Source: Bacteroidota bacterium
GTDB taxonomy: Bacteria; Bacteroidota; Bacteroidia; B-17B0; Aurantibacillaceae
Length of the DNA: 17,105 nt
NCBI GenBank assembly: GCA_023433205.1
Contig: JAEZDS010000065.1
Span: 1-17,105, forward strand
Reading direction: 5' to 3'
Position numbers and translations under genes: made by a program. Below, piece by piece: positions 7,576 to 15,600 of this stretch; position 1 is the first letter of the stretch, and each line of letters begins with the position of its first letter. The notes beneath the pieces were generated by a model. The model saw nothing but the letters and a program-made list of their open reading frames with translations. It was not told the DNA's origin and made no database searches.

Positions 7576-7746
7576 ATGGAAGATTTTAAATCAGTAAAGA
7601 GAGAGGGGCAGGGAGAAAATACCGCTGCGGCCGGTGCTGAAACAGTGAGTGAGACGCAAGAGGTTCAGGGAAACGATGTGGGAGAAAACGGTAACAACAT
7701 CGGTTACAGTTATGATGAATACGATTCCTATACGCCCTGGGAATAA
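7576..7746 (+). CDS. Small acidic hypothetical protein
   Basis: An ATG preceded closely by AGGAAG opens a 56-residue frame with a strongly acidic, Gly/Asn/Gln-rich sequence ending in YSYDEYDSYTPWE. It has no hydrophobic segment and is probably disordered, with an aromatic-acidic C-terminal tail. The frame ends 34 bases before the alpha/beta hydrolase gene, so the two are probably co-transcribed. The composition does not look random (no Cys, few hydrophobic residues, a clean low-complexity pattern), and a purine-rich ribosome site and a plausible promoter sit in front. I recognise no family and propose no function. Confidence 0.5.
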   Translation: MEDFKSVKREGQGENTAAAGAETVSETQEVQGNDVGENGNNIGYSYDEYDSYTPWE

Positions 7747-7780
7747 AAAATGAAGGGCACTACACACAATACAATATATT

Positions 7781-8668
7781 ATGCGCATAGCGGGTGAAAA
7801 TTTGAAAATAAGTGTTGAAGGACAGATCGTTAATTACGATGATAATGGGCCGGTGTACGCACCCCCTGTTATTTTTATACATGGTACTCCTTTTAACAAA
7901 AGTATATGGGACCTCCAGGTTGAAGCCCTTAAGAATAACTTCAGGGTGATAAGTTATGATCTGCGTGGTCATGGGGGAACCAGGGGGGAGCATGAAGATC
8001 TTGCAATTGACACCTTTACACAGGACCTGATCCATTTTATGGATGCTCTGGAGATCGAGAAAGCCATCATCTGCGGACTGTCGCTTGGAGGCTACGTTGC
8101 CCTTGATGCAGTAAATAAATTTCCCGGGCGTTTTAATGGTCTTGTGCTTTCCGGAGTACAGTGTATGGAAGACAGTGAGGAAATAAAAAGCGGACGTGAA
8201 AAGGCGATCTCAACCTTACTGACACACAGTATCGAAAAATATGCGGATGATCTGATGCGCGAGCTTTTTGCTTCTACCTCATTTGTCACCAGAAAAGAGG
8301 AGGTGCGCGCGGTTCGCAGGATGATCATAGATTCAAAACCGGCTTCAATTGTAAGCACACTTGCCGCGCTTTCGAGGCGGCATGAGTCCTGCAGTAATCT
8401 CTGGAGTCTGCAGTTGCCCGTTCTTATCCTGGCAGGAAAAGAAGATGCCATTACCCCTGTAAGTGTTTCGCGCTTCATGAGAGATAATATTAACGGTTCT
8501 GTTCTGCATGAGATTGAATATGCCGGTCATCTGGCCAACCTCGAAAACACACACGAATTTAATATGTTGTTAAAAGCTTTTATTGACAAGGTTTGCCAGA
8601 AAATGCAGCTGTCGCCTCACTGTGTTGATGCAACTGCCCGCCGGAAGGCCGCGTTAAGTAAAGATTAG
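7781..8668 (+). CDS. Alpha/beta-hydrolase fold enzyme
   Basis: This 295-residue cytoplasmic protein has the complete alpha/beta-hydrolase layout. IFIHGTPFNKSIW (31-43) carries the oxyanion HG motif, ISYDLRGHG (57-65) follows, the nucleophile elbow is GLSLGGY (Ser101), the acid is Asp222 in LAGKEDAITP, and the base is His250 in YAGHLANLE. The overall pattern is that of small-molecule esterases and hydrolases such as 3-oxoadipate enol-lactonase or pimeloyl-ACP esterase relatives. The true substrate cannot be read from sequence. There is a C-terminal extension of about 20 residues (SPHCVDATARRKAA). The gene stops 19 bases before a LytTR response-regulator gene on the same strand, which suggests one operon. 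Confidence 0.9.
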   Translation: MRIAGENLKISVEGQIVNYDDNGPVYAPPVIFIHGTPFNKSIWDLQVEALKNNFRVISYDLRGHGGTRGEHEDLAIDTFTQDLIHFMDALEIEKAIICGLSLGGYVALDAVNKFPGRFNGLVLSGVQCMEDSEEIKSGREKAISTLLTHSIEKYADDLMRELFASTSFVTRKEEVRAVRRMIIDSKPASIVSTLAALSRRHESCSNLWSLQLPVLILAGKEDAITPVSVSRFMRDNINGSVLHEIEYAGHLANLENTHEFNMLLKAFIDKVCQKMQLSPHCVDATARRKAALSKD

Positions 8669-8687
8669 TTAATTAGTAAGGAACCCG

Positions 8688-9389
8688 ATGAAGTGTATTG
8701 TAGTTGACGACAACAGGATGGCCCGCACCGCCATCAAACTAATGATTGAACAGGTGGATTTTCTGGAACTTAAACATGAGTGCGAAAGTCCCCTGGAGGC
8801 TTTTAACATACTGGAGACGGAAGATATAGACCTTGTTTTCCTTGACGTGGAGATGCCCGAGATGAGTGGCATTGAACTGATCAAAAATCTGGAACGGAAA
8901 CCGCTTTTTATACTTATCTCCGCAAAAAAAGAATATGCCGTGGAGGCCTTTGAGCTGCACGTGGCTGATTATATTATTAAACCCGTTAGCCTGGCCCGTT
9001 TCACCATGGCTGTTTCACGCGCCAAGGAACTATTCGACATTCGTCAGAAACCGGTTTCTTCTGAAGAGAAAGACGACAGGGACTATATTTTCGCCCGTGC
9101 GAACGGCATTCTGTCAAAGATCAGGATTGAGGACATTAAGTATGTTCAGGCACTCGGCGACTACGTCAGCATTTACACCAATTCCAAACATTTTACCATT
9201 CACAGTACCCTCAAGGGCATGGAGGAAAAACTTCCGCGCCATAAATTCTACCGCCTGCATCGCTCATATCTGGTGGCGGTTGACCAGATAGAGAGTGTGG
9301 AAGAAAATACGGCTTATGTAGGGAAACAGAGTCTGCCAATAGGGGAGCAATATAAAAAAGGATTATTGCAGAAGCTGAATCTTATATAG
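8688..9389 (+). CDS. LytTR-family response regulator, copy 1
   Basis: This 233-residue LytR/AlgR-type transcriptional regulator has an N-terminal receiver with VVDDN (5-9), phospho-acceptor Asp53 in VFLDVEMP, switch Ser78 and Lys98 in YIIKP. A short variable linker covers about 117-129. A LytTR DNA-binding domain follows (about 130-233) with DIKYVQALGDYVSIYT, HSTLKGMEEKLP and FYRLHRSYLVAV. Such proteins dimerise on phosphorylation and bind direct repeats with a beta-fold domain. It is about 71% identical over its full length, without gaps, to the regulator at 11840-12541 (166 of 233 by hand count). It lies 19 bases after the hydrolase gene and is closed by the terminator at 9503-9535. No kinase gene is adjacent to this copy. 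Confidence 0.95.
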   Translation: MKCIVVDDNRMARTAIKLMIEQVDFLELKHECESPLEAFNILETEDIDLVFLDVEMPEMSGIELIKNLERKPLFILISAKKEYAVEAFELHVADYIIKPVSLARFTMAVSRAKELFDIRQKPVSSEEKDDRDYIFARANGILSKIRIEDIKYVQALGDYVSIYTNSKHFTIHSTLKGMEEKLPRHKFYRLHRSYLVAVDQIESVEENTAYVGKQSLPIGEQYKKGLLQKLNLI

Positions 9390-9502
9390 GGCCACAGTAA
9401 ACATTATTGCGTTTTTTAGTTTACTGCACCACTGGGGATAATCATAGGTGCACGCTGATTTATGATCTCATTTCCCGAAAAGGCCGTTGGAATTTTTAGA
9501 AA

Positions 9503-9535
9503 AAAAACGCCCGTTTAAAGCAAACGGGCGTTTTT
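9503..9535. terminator. Bidirectional intrinsic terminator between convergent genes
   Basis: ACGCCCGTTT (9507-9516) pairs perfectly with AAACGGGCGT (9522-9531) around AAAGC, with an A-run before and a T-run after. It serves the LytTR gene ending at 9389 on the plus strand and the nucleotidyltransferase gene ending at 9551 on the minus strand. Confidence 0.93.
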
Positions 9536-9550
9536 ATGATTTGCGTAGTT

Positions 9551-10552
9551 TTACTTCTGTACTGAATAATCACCTATACTTAGTTCCAGTGCTTTATCTT
9601 TGAAATCAACGTGATTGCCGAACATACTGTTGTTGATATTGGCGCCTGCGATCCTGACGTTTGTCTGAATTATGCTGTTTTTGATCACTGAGTCCTCCAC
9701 CACACAATTATCTCCCAGAGAAACATGCGGACCAACAACTGAATTGCTGAGTTTTACGTTCTCACCGATGTAGCAGGGAGGAATGATCACTGAATTGTTA
9801 TTGCTCAGTGATTTTGCCACAAGCGATCTGTCTTTATTGAACTCAAGTACACGCTGGTTAGTGTAAACGGTGGCGTCCTTGTTTCCACAATCCAGCCATT
9901 CGTTCACCTGACCCGGAATAAGCTTTAAGCCTTTGTTTTTCATATTCTCAAGCGCGCTGGTAAGCTGAAATTCGCCCTTGTCCCTGATATTATTATCGAG
10001 AAGATACTGTAGCTCATTGCGAAGATTAGCGCCATCGCTGAAATAGTAAATGCCGATGATGGCCAGATCTGAGACAAACTGCTCAGGTTTTTCTGCGAAG
10101 TCGGTGATCACATTTTCCTTGTTCACTTTTACCACGCCAAACTGTTTAGGGTCTTCCACTTTTTGAACCCAGATAATTCCGTCCTTGCTATCATCTATTT
10201 TAAAGTCAGCGCGAAATAACGTGTCTGCAAATGCCACTACCAGCTTGCCATCGAGCGATTCTTTAGCGCACATAATTGCGTGGGCGGTACCAAGCGCCTC
10301 ATCCTGATAATATATAGACGCCTTTGCACCTACCTGTTTTGCTATGCCCTTTAGCTGTTCTTCAGTTTCTTTTCCAAAGCGGCCGATAATAAACGCCACC
10401 TCTTCTACTTTTTCTGTGCTGGCGCCTGCTATGTCTTCAACCAGGCGGTGCACTATTGCTTTTCCGGCTATAGGAAGAAGTGGTTTCGGAGTGGTGAGGG
10501 TATGCGGCCTCATACGTTTTCCCATACCGGCCATTGGAACTATTATTTTCAT
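9551..10552 (-). CDS. Sugar-phosphate nucleotidyltransferase with C-terminal left-handed beta-helix
   Basis: This 333-residue enzyme of the RmlA / mannose-1-phosphate guanylyltransferase superfamily joins a sugar-1-phosphate to an NTP to make an activated sugar for polysaccharide or glycan synthesis. The nucleotide-binding signature is GMGKRMRPHT followed by PKPLLPIAGK (22-31). A metal-ligand Asp110 lies in AFADTL (the family usually has GDxL), QDEALGTAHAI is at 83-93, FAEKP at 152-156, GEFQLTSAL at 193-201, and a second metal Asp221 in EWLDCG. Residues about 253-320 form hexapeptide-type turns (IIPPCYIGENVKLSNSVVG, VSLGDNCVVEDSVI), a left-handed beta-helix without visible acetyltransferase residues, probably for oligomerisation or regulation. 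Which sugar and nucleotide it uses cannot be settled by eye. It stands alone on its strand with no polysaccharide cluster beside it. Confidence 0.92.
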   Translation of the reverse strand: MKIIVPMAGMGKRMRPHTLTTPKPLLPIAGKAIVHRLVEDIAGASTEKVEEVAFIIGRFGKETEEQLKGIAKQVGAKASIYYQDEALGTAHAIMCAKESLDGKLVVAFADTLFRADFKIDDSKDGIIWVQKVEDPKQFGVVKVNKENVITDFAEKPEQFVSDLAIIGIYYFSDGANLRNELQYLLDNNIRDKGEFQLTSALENMKNKGLKLIPGQVNEWLDCGNKDATVYTNQRVLEFNKDRSLVAKSLSNNNSVIIPPCYIGENVKLSNSVVGPHVSLGDNCVVEDSVIKNSIIQTNVRIAGANINNSMFGNHVDFKDKALELSIGDYSVQK

Positions 10553-10576
10553 GTTTTAGCTATTATTGTTATGCGG

Positions 10577-10584
10577 CAAAAGTA
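10577..10584 (-). promoter_or_regulatory. -7 promoter box of the nucleotidyltransferase gene
   Basis: On the minus strand the sequence reads TACTTTTG, a perfect TAnnTTTG match, 24 bases upstream of the ATG at 10552. No good TTTG is found at the -33 position, so recognition may rely on the -7 box or an activator. Confidence 0.5.
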
Positions 10585-10635
10585 CCAATGCTTAGCCGGC
10601 AGGGTTTATGTATTCGATAAGGAGGATGTTTTGGT

Positions 10636-10649
10636 CGCTGAATTCAGCG
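10636..10649. repeat. 14-bp perfect palindrome upstream of the nucleotidyltransferase gene
   Basis: CGCTGAATTCAGCG is self-complementary without a loop. It lies 52 bases upstream of the minus-strand -7 box at 10577-10584, so it could be a dimeric-regulator site. One such palindrome is expected by chance in a window this long, so the placement is suggestive only. Confidence 0.3.
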
Positions 10650-10944
10650 GGCCGGTAAACCTGGCATTTGGACCATAGTGCTTGGGAGAGTTTCAGAAGC
10701 CTGGCGGGACCCGTTTTTTACGCGGCACCAGAATAAAATGCCATGCTGTAAATAACAGTGCGTGATGAGTAAACACACAAGATCAGTTCAGGATTTTATT
10801 GTTGGTAACATTCACTTAATATAAAAATGGTACAGCCTGAAAAAAGCCCTGTTTGGCGTCTGTGCCTTACTGGTAGCCGATTTTGGAACACTTACGGTTT
10901 GCTTTGTTGTAACTTTACTGATAAAACAAACTAACTGAAGAAAG
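10650..10944. other. Intergenic stretch between divergent genes
   Basis: Apart from the palindrome and -7 box to its left, I see no gene; the longest plausible frame from an ATG is under 20 codons. TAACTTTA at 10910-10917, with TTTG at 10882-10885 (24-bp spacer), is a possible promoter for the secreted protein starting at 10945. It leaves a leader of about 20 bases. Confidence 0.4.
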
Positions 10945-11592
10945 ATGAAGATGAGAAGTGAAGTTGGCGCAACTTTAAAAAAGCAGTGTAGAACAGCCTG
11001 TATCTTTGCCGGATTTCTGGTGATGGGGTTCAGCGTAACTGCGCAGCAGCTGTATGATGATCAGGAATTGAGCAGCGATATAAAATATGTGACCCATCCT
11101 GACGGTCGTGTTACACCATTTGTTCAAAATCCAAAGAAGGACGAGATCAATAGTTCTGAAAAGTGCGCCATGTTTAAGCGCAACAGGCAGAAGTATGATT
11201 ACATAAAATTCAACCCTTCATCTAAGCTGGATGATGTATCGGCCTATGCAAGTTTTGACGCAAACGCTCCCAGGTTAACGATGAAAGTGTACACCGACGC
11301 TCCCGCCGGATCGGTGGTTGAGTTGCAGCTTGGACAAAGCACCGGCAAAGCCTACCCCGATGGCATTCACAGTCAGTTTCAGGCCACCACAACCGTCAGC
11401 GGGTCATGGGAAGTTCTGGAGTTTAAGTACGTTGACACACCAAAGGGAAGTAAGACCAACGCGCGTCAGATCGATCAGATCACTATGCTTTTTATGCCCG
11501 GAACTTCTGCTCAATACACCTTTTATTTTGATGATATCGTGGGGCCGGCTTTTAAAGAAGAACGGGCTGTAAAATTGTTCAGAAAAAAGTAG
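10945..11592 (+). CDS. Secreted CBM-like beta-sandwich protein
   Basis: This 215-residue protein has an N-terminal signal peptide with a basic head (about 1-17), a hydrophobic core (ACIFAGFLVMGFS) and a likely cut after VTA at residue 33. The remainder forms one domain: NPKKDEINSSEKCAMFKR, YDYIKFNPSS, LTMKVYTDAPAGSVVELQL, GSWEVLEFKY, ending in YTFYFDDIVGP. This pattern resembles the galactose-binding or carbohydrate-binding beta-sandwich units found attached to glycoside hydrolases and other secreted Bacteroidota proteins. Here the module stands almost alone, without a catalytic domain or a recognisable T9SS C-terminal sorting domain. It may bind a polysaccharide in the periplasm or at the surface; the ligand is unknown. 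It is a single gene with its own terminator. Confidence 0.75.
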   Translation: MKMRSEVGATLKKQCRTACIFAGFLVMGFSVTAQQLYDDQELSSDIKYVTHPDGRVTPFVQNPKKDEINSSEKCAMFKRNRQKYDYIKFNPSSKLDDVSAYASFDANAPRLTMKVYTDAPAGSVVELQLGQSTGKAYPDGIHSQFQATTTVSGSWEVLEFKYVDTPKGSKTNARQIDQITMLFMPGTSAQYTFYFDDIVGPAFKEERAVKLFRKK

Positions 11593-11616
11593 GGGTTGAA
11601 AAAAACGGGTGCTGAG

Positions 11617-11643
11617 AGGGGTGTTTTGCACCCCTTTTTTTTA
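11617..11643 (+). terminator. Intrinsic terminator after the CBM-like gene
   Basis: AGGGGTG (11617-11623) pairs with CACCCCT (11629-11635) around TTTTG and is followed by a run of T. It lies 25 bases past the stop codon. Confidence 0.9.
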
Positions 11644-11662
11644 TTGTATCTGTTTCACTGTT

Positions 11663-11674
11663 AGGGTAATCCCT
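11663..11674. repeat. Second copy of the AGGGTAATCCCT motif
   Basis: This is the same 12 bases as at 2975-2986: four-base arms around TAAT. It lies 166 bases upstream of the second LytTR gene. The earlier copy lies 67 bases upstream of the CheY-like gene. A repeated 12-mer in 17 kb is unremarkable alone. Confidence 0.25.
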
Positions 11675-11839
11675 CATTCTTTTACAAAATGCGCTGAATG
11701 CCGGGGACATTTTTTTTGGCTGCTTTTTCTTGGCATAAGATTTTATGTACCAGATGTGGCCATTAAGCCTTCATACAGAGCCCATATAACAAACACAAAT
11801 CGAAAATTAGAGAAATATTAAACCCTAAAAACCAAAGTA

Positions 11840-12541
11840 ATGAAGTGTATTATCGTTGACGACAATAAAATGGCCCGGACCGCCATTAGGCTGATGATTG
11901 AGCAGGTTGATTTTCTGCAACTTAAGCACGAATGTGCCAGTCCTATCGAGGCATTTAACATTCTTAAGAAAGAAGACATTGATCTGGTATTTCTCGACGT
12001 GGAAATGCCTGGAATGTCGGGTGTTGAACTTGTGAAAAACCTCGAAAAGCGACCTATAATCATTCTCATAACCGCAAAAAAAGATTACGCGATTGAAGCC
12101 TTTGAGTTGAATGTAGCCGATTACATTGTAAAACCGGTAAGCCTTTCGCGTTTCACCATGGCTGTTTCGAGGGCTAAGGAGCTGTTTAACAGTATCAACG
12201 GAAAGGGCTCGAACGGCGTTAAGAAAGACAAGGAGTATATTTTTGCCCGTTCGAACAATATTCTGGCCAAGATAAAGATCGATGATATCAAATACATTCA
12301 GGCCCTTGGCGACTATGTGAATATCTTCACCGACGAGAAGCGCTACACCGTACACATTACCCTGAAGGGAATTGAGGAAAAACTTCCACAGGATAAGTTT
12401 TACCGTTTGCATCGTTCCTATATCACTTCCCTGAATCACATCGATAATATTGAGGAGAGTACAGCATACATAGGAAAACACCCACTTCCTATAGGAGAAC
12501 AGTTCAAGAAGGAACTGCTCAAAAAACTTAATCTGATCTGA
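11840..12541 (+). CDS. LytTR-family response regulator, copy 2
   Basis: This 233-residue paralogue of the regulator at 8688-9389 has the same length and no gaps in alignment. The receiver carries IVDDN (5-9), Asp53 in VFLDVEMP, Thr78 in the switch position (Ser in copy 1) and Lys98 in YIVKP. The LytTR domain (about 130-233) carries DIKYIQALGDYVNIFT and FYRLHRSYITSL. Most differences from copy 1 fall in the linker (115-130) and in two stretches of the DNA-binding domain (161-172 and 195-205), as expected if target or partner specificity has shifted. The large poly-HAMP kinase gene begins 153 bases downstream on the same strand, making this the better candidate for its partner. No strong promoter box was found upstream. 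Confidence 0.95.
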   Translation: MKCIIVDDNKMARTAIRLMIEQVDFLQLKHECASPIEAFNILKKEDIDLVFLDVEMPGMSGVELVKNLEKRPIIILITAKKDYAIEAFELNVADYIVKPVSLSRFTMAVSRAKELFNSINGKGSNGVKKDKEYIFARSNNILAKIKIDDIKYIQALGDYVNIFTDEKRYTVHITLKGIEEKLPQDKFYRLHRSYITSLNHIDNIEESTAYIGKHPLPIGEQFKKELLKKLNLI

Positions 12542-12553
12542 TAAACAATTACA

Positions 12554-12676
12554 ATGACCAGCAGTAACTGGTGGGGCTGCCTGGCTGTGCCTGTGGGTCG
12601 CTGCGCTCTGATCTGCTGTTTCGGGGCAGGATTTATTCTGGGATCTGGCAGCATTCCGGAAGATATTTTCAGGTGA
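12554..12676 (+). CDS. Possible small hydrophobic peptide (40 residues)
   Basis: An ATG 12 bases after the LytTR stop opens a 40-codon frame with a Trp/Cys-rich hydrophobic middle (WWGCLAVPVGRCALICCFGA), ending in SGSIPEDIFR. It could be a single-pass membrane peptide between regulator and kinase. There is no clear ribosome site, and short open frames arise by chance, so this is a candidate only. Confidence 0.2.
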   Translation: MTSSNWWGCLAVPVGRCALICCFGAGFILGSGSIPEDIFR

Positions 12677-12694
12677 ACAAATGCCGAGTGATAC

Positions 12695-15600
12695 ATGAAA
12701 GCAAAAAGCGCTAAAAAATCAACAAAAGGTCCGCGCAAAGCCGCAAAAGGCGCTGCTGCCGGTAAAAGAGGCAAAACAGCTTCAAGGGCTTCGTCTTTAA
12801 CCTCGCTGAATGGGGTGCACCGAAGCAATGGCAGTCATTCAGTTCCGGCCAGAGGTGTAAAAAAAGTGGCGGCTGACCACGAGATCACAGATGCTGAATT
12901 ATACCAGGTTCTGCAGAAAGTTAGAAACGGAAATTTTACTGTGCGCTTACCGGCCGATCAGAGCGGGATGAAACGTTCTATCTGTGAGGCCATGAATGAG
13001 ATCATTGACCTGAATGAGCGGCTTACCTTTGAGCTCACCAGGGTTGGAAAGTCAATTGGAAAACAGGGCAAGCTTAACCAGCGTATTGATCTGGACGGCG
13101 CCCGTGGTTCGTGGATAGCCTGTGTGGATACCATCAACGAGCTGATTGTGGACATGGCGCAGCCCACCATCGAAATTGCAAATGTAATTACCTCGGTTGC
13201 CACCGGCGATCTGAGTGAGGAAATGCCGCTTGCCATTGAGGGTGTTCCGCTTCAGGGTGAATATCTCCGTATTGCAAAAGAGGTGAACAGCATGGTGAAG
13301 CAACTGAACCTTTTTTCGATGGAGGTAACACGTGTTGCCCGCGAAGTAGGTACAGAAGGAAAGCTTGGCGGCCAGGCCAAAGTAAAGGGTGGAGGTGTGT
13401 GGAAAGATTTAACCGACAGCGTGAATCAGATGGCGAGCAACCTTACCGCGCAGGTGAGAAATATAGCCGAGGTTACTACCGCTGTTGCAAAAGGCGACCT
13501 TTCCAAAAAGATCACTGTAAATGTGAAGGGTGAGATCCAGGAGCTGAAAAACACCATCAATACAATGGTAGATCAGCTTAATTCATTTTCAAGTGAGGTG
13601 ACACGTGTTGCCCGCGAAGTAGGTACAGAAGGAAAGCTTGGCGGACAGGCGCAGGTAAAAGGAATTGGCGGAACCTGGAAAGATCTTACCGATAGTGTAA
13701 ATCAGATGGCCAGTAACCTTACCGGCCAGGTGCGAAACATAGCTGACGTAACAACAGCGGTGGCAAAGGGTGATCTTTCAAAGAAGATCACTGTGGATGT
13801 AAAAGGAGAGATCCTCGAACTCAAAAATACCATCAACACGATGGTTGATCAGCTGAATTCTTTTTCTTCTGAAGTAACCCGTGTTGCCCGGGAGGTGGGT
13901 TCTGAAGGCAAACTGGGCGGGCAGGCCAAGGTGCGTGGTGTAGGCGGGGTGTGGAAAGATCTTACCGATTCGGTGAATCAGATGGCCAGCAATCTCACAG
14001 GGCAGGTTCGTAATATTGCGGAAGTAACTACCGCTGTTGCTAAAGGTGATCTCAGCAAAAAGATCACGGTAAATGTTGAAGGGGAAATACTGGAATTAAA
14101 AAATACGATCAACACCATGGTTGATCAGCTCAACGCTTTTGGCGCCGAGGTTACCCGTGTAGCACGTGAAGTGGGATCAGAAGGGAAACTTGGCGGGCAG
14201 GCCAAAGTGCCGGGAGTTGGCGGAACATGGAAAGATCTTACCGACAGTGTAAATACCATGGCAAGCAACCTCACCAACCAGGTGCGGAACATTGCAGAGG
14301 TAACCACCGCGGTTGCGAACGGCGATCTAAGTAAAAAGATCACTGTAACCGTAGAAGGTGAAATGCTGGAATTAAAAAAGACCATCAATACCATGGTTGA
14401 CCAGCTTAATTCATTTTCTTCGGAAGTTACCCGTGTAGCGCTGGAAGTAGGTACTGAGGGCAAGCTTGGCGGACAGGCAAAAGTAAAGGGAGTTGGCGGT
14501 ACATGGAAGGACCTAACCGATTCGGTGAACCAGATGGCAAGTAACCTTACCAGTCAGGTGCGTAATATTGCCGAAGTAACCACGGCTGTGGCAAACGGCG
14601 ATCTTTCTCGGCAAATTACCGTTGATACCAAAGGCGAGATTCAGGAATTAAAAAACACCATCAATACCATGGTGGGACAGCTGAACTCTTTTGCTTCGGA
14701 AGTTACGCGTGTTGCGCGTGAAGTTGGTACTGAGGGAAAGCTCGGAGGCCAGGCAAAAGTTGAAGGAGTTGGCGGAACCTGGAAAGACCTTACCGATAGC
14801 GTGAACCAGATGGCCAGCAACCTTACCGCGCAGGTAAGGAACATTGCAGAAGTAACTACTGCGGTGGCGAAAGGAGATCTTTCATTACAAATTACAGTCG
14901 ATGTTAAGGGAGAGATCCTTGAATTAAAAAATACGATCAACACAATGGTTGATCAACTGAGAGGTTTTGCTTCAGAGGTTACCCGTGTAGCACGCGAAGT
15001 TGGCACAGAAGGAAAACTGGGCGGCCAGGCCGATGTGCCTGGAGTTGCGGGAACCTGGAAGGACCTTACCGACTCTGTGAACCAGATGGCAGGCAATTTA
15101 ACGGCCCAGGTGCGAAACATTGCCGATGTGGCCATCGCGGTAGCGAATGGTGACATGTCGCGCAAGATCACAGTTGATGTGCGTGGAGAGATCCTGCAGC
15201 TTAAAGAGACGCTTAACACCATGGTTGATCAGCTCAGAGAATTTGCCTCGGAAGTTACCAGGGTTGCACGTGAAGTTGGAACAGAAGGCAAGCTCGGTGG
15301 GCAGGCCAATGTTAAGGGCGTTGCAGGTACCTGGAAGGATCTTACCGATTCAGTGAACCAGATGGCAGGCAATCTTACTACGCAAGTTAGAAATATTGCA
15401 GAAGTCACAATCGCTGTTGCCAACGGCGACATGTCTAAAAAAATTACAGCCGATGTGCGCGGTGAGATCCTGCAGTTGAAAGAAACCATCAACACCATGG
15501 TTGACCAGCTCAGAGCTTTTGCCTCAGAGGTTACAAGAGTTGCACGTGAAGTTGGCACAGAAGGTAAACTTGGCGGACAGGCTTTTGTTCCCGGTGTTGC

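Noticed and set aside
8935..9291. 118-codon plus-strand frame inside the first LytTR gene
   Set aside because: It is an alternative frame of a fully conserved regulator gene and has no motif.
10448..10678. 76-codon plus-strand frame opposite the nucleotidyltransferase start
   Set aside because: It overlaps the start and promoter of a clear minus-strand gene and has no recognisable features.
11609..11821. 70-codon plus-strand frame after the CBM-like gene
   Set aside because: It runs through the intrinsic terminator and has a chance-like Phe/Cys-rich sequence.
11825..12481. 218-codon minus-strand frame opposite the second LytTR gene
   Set aside because: It is long but exactly antisense to a clear regulator gene. 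The sequence is Phe/Leu/Asn-rich without any family motif and arises from codon bias of the real gene.
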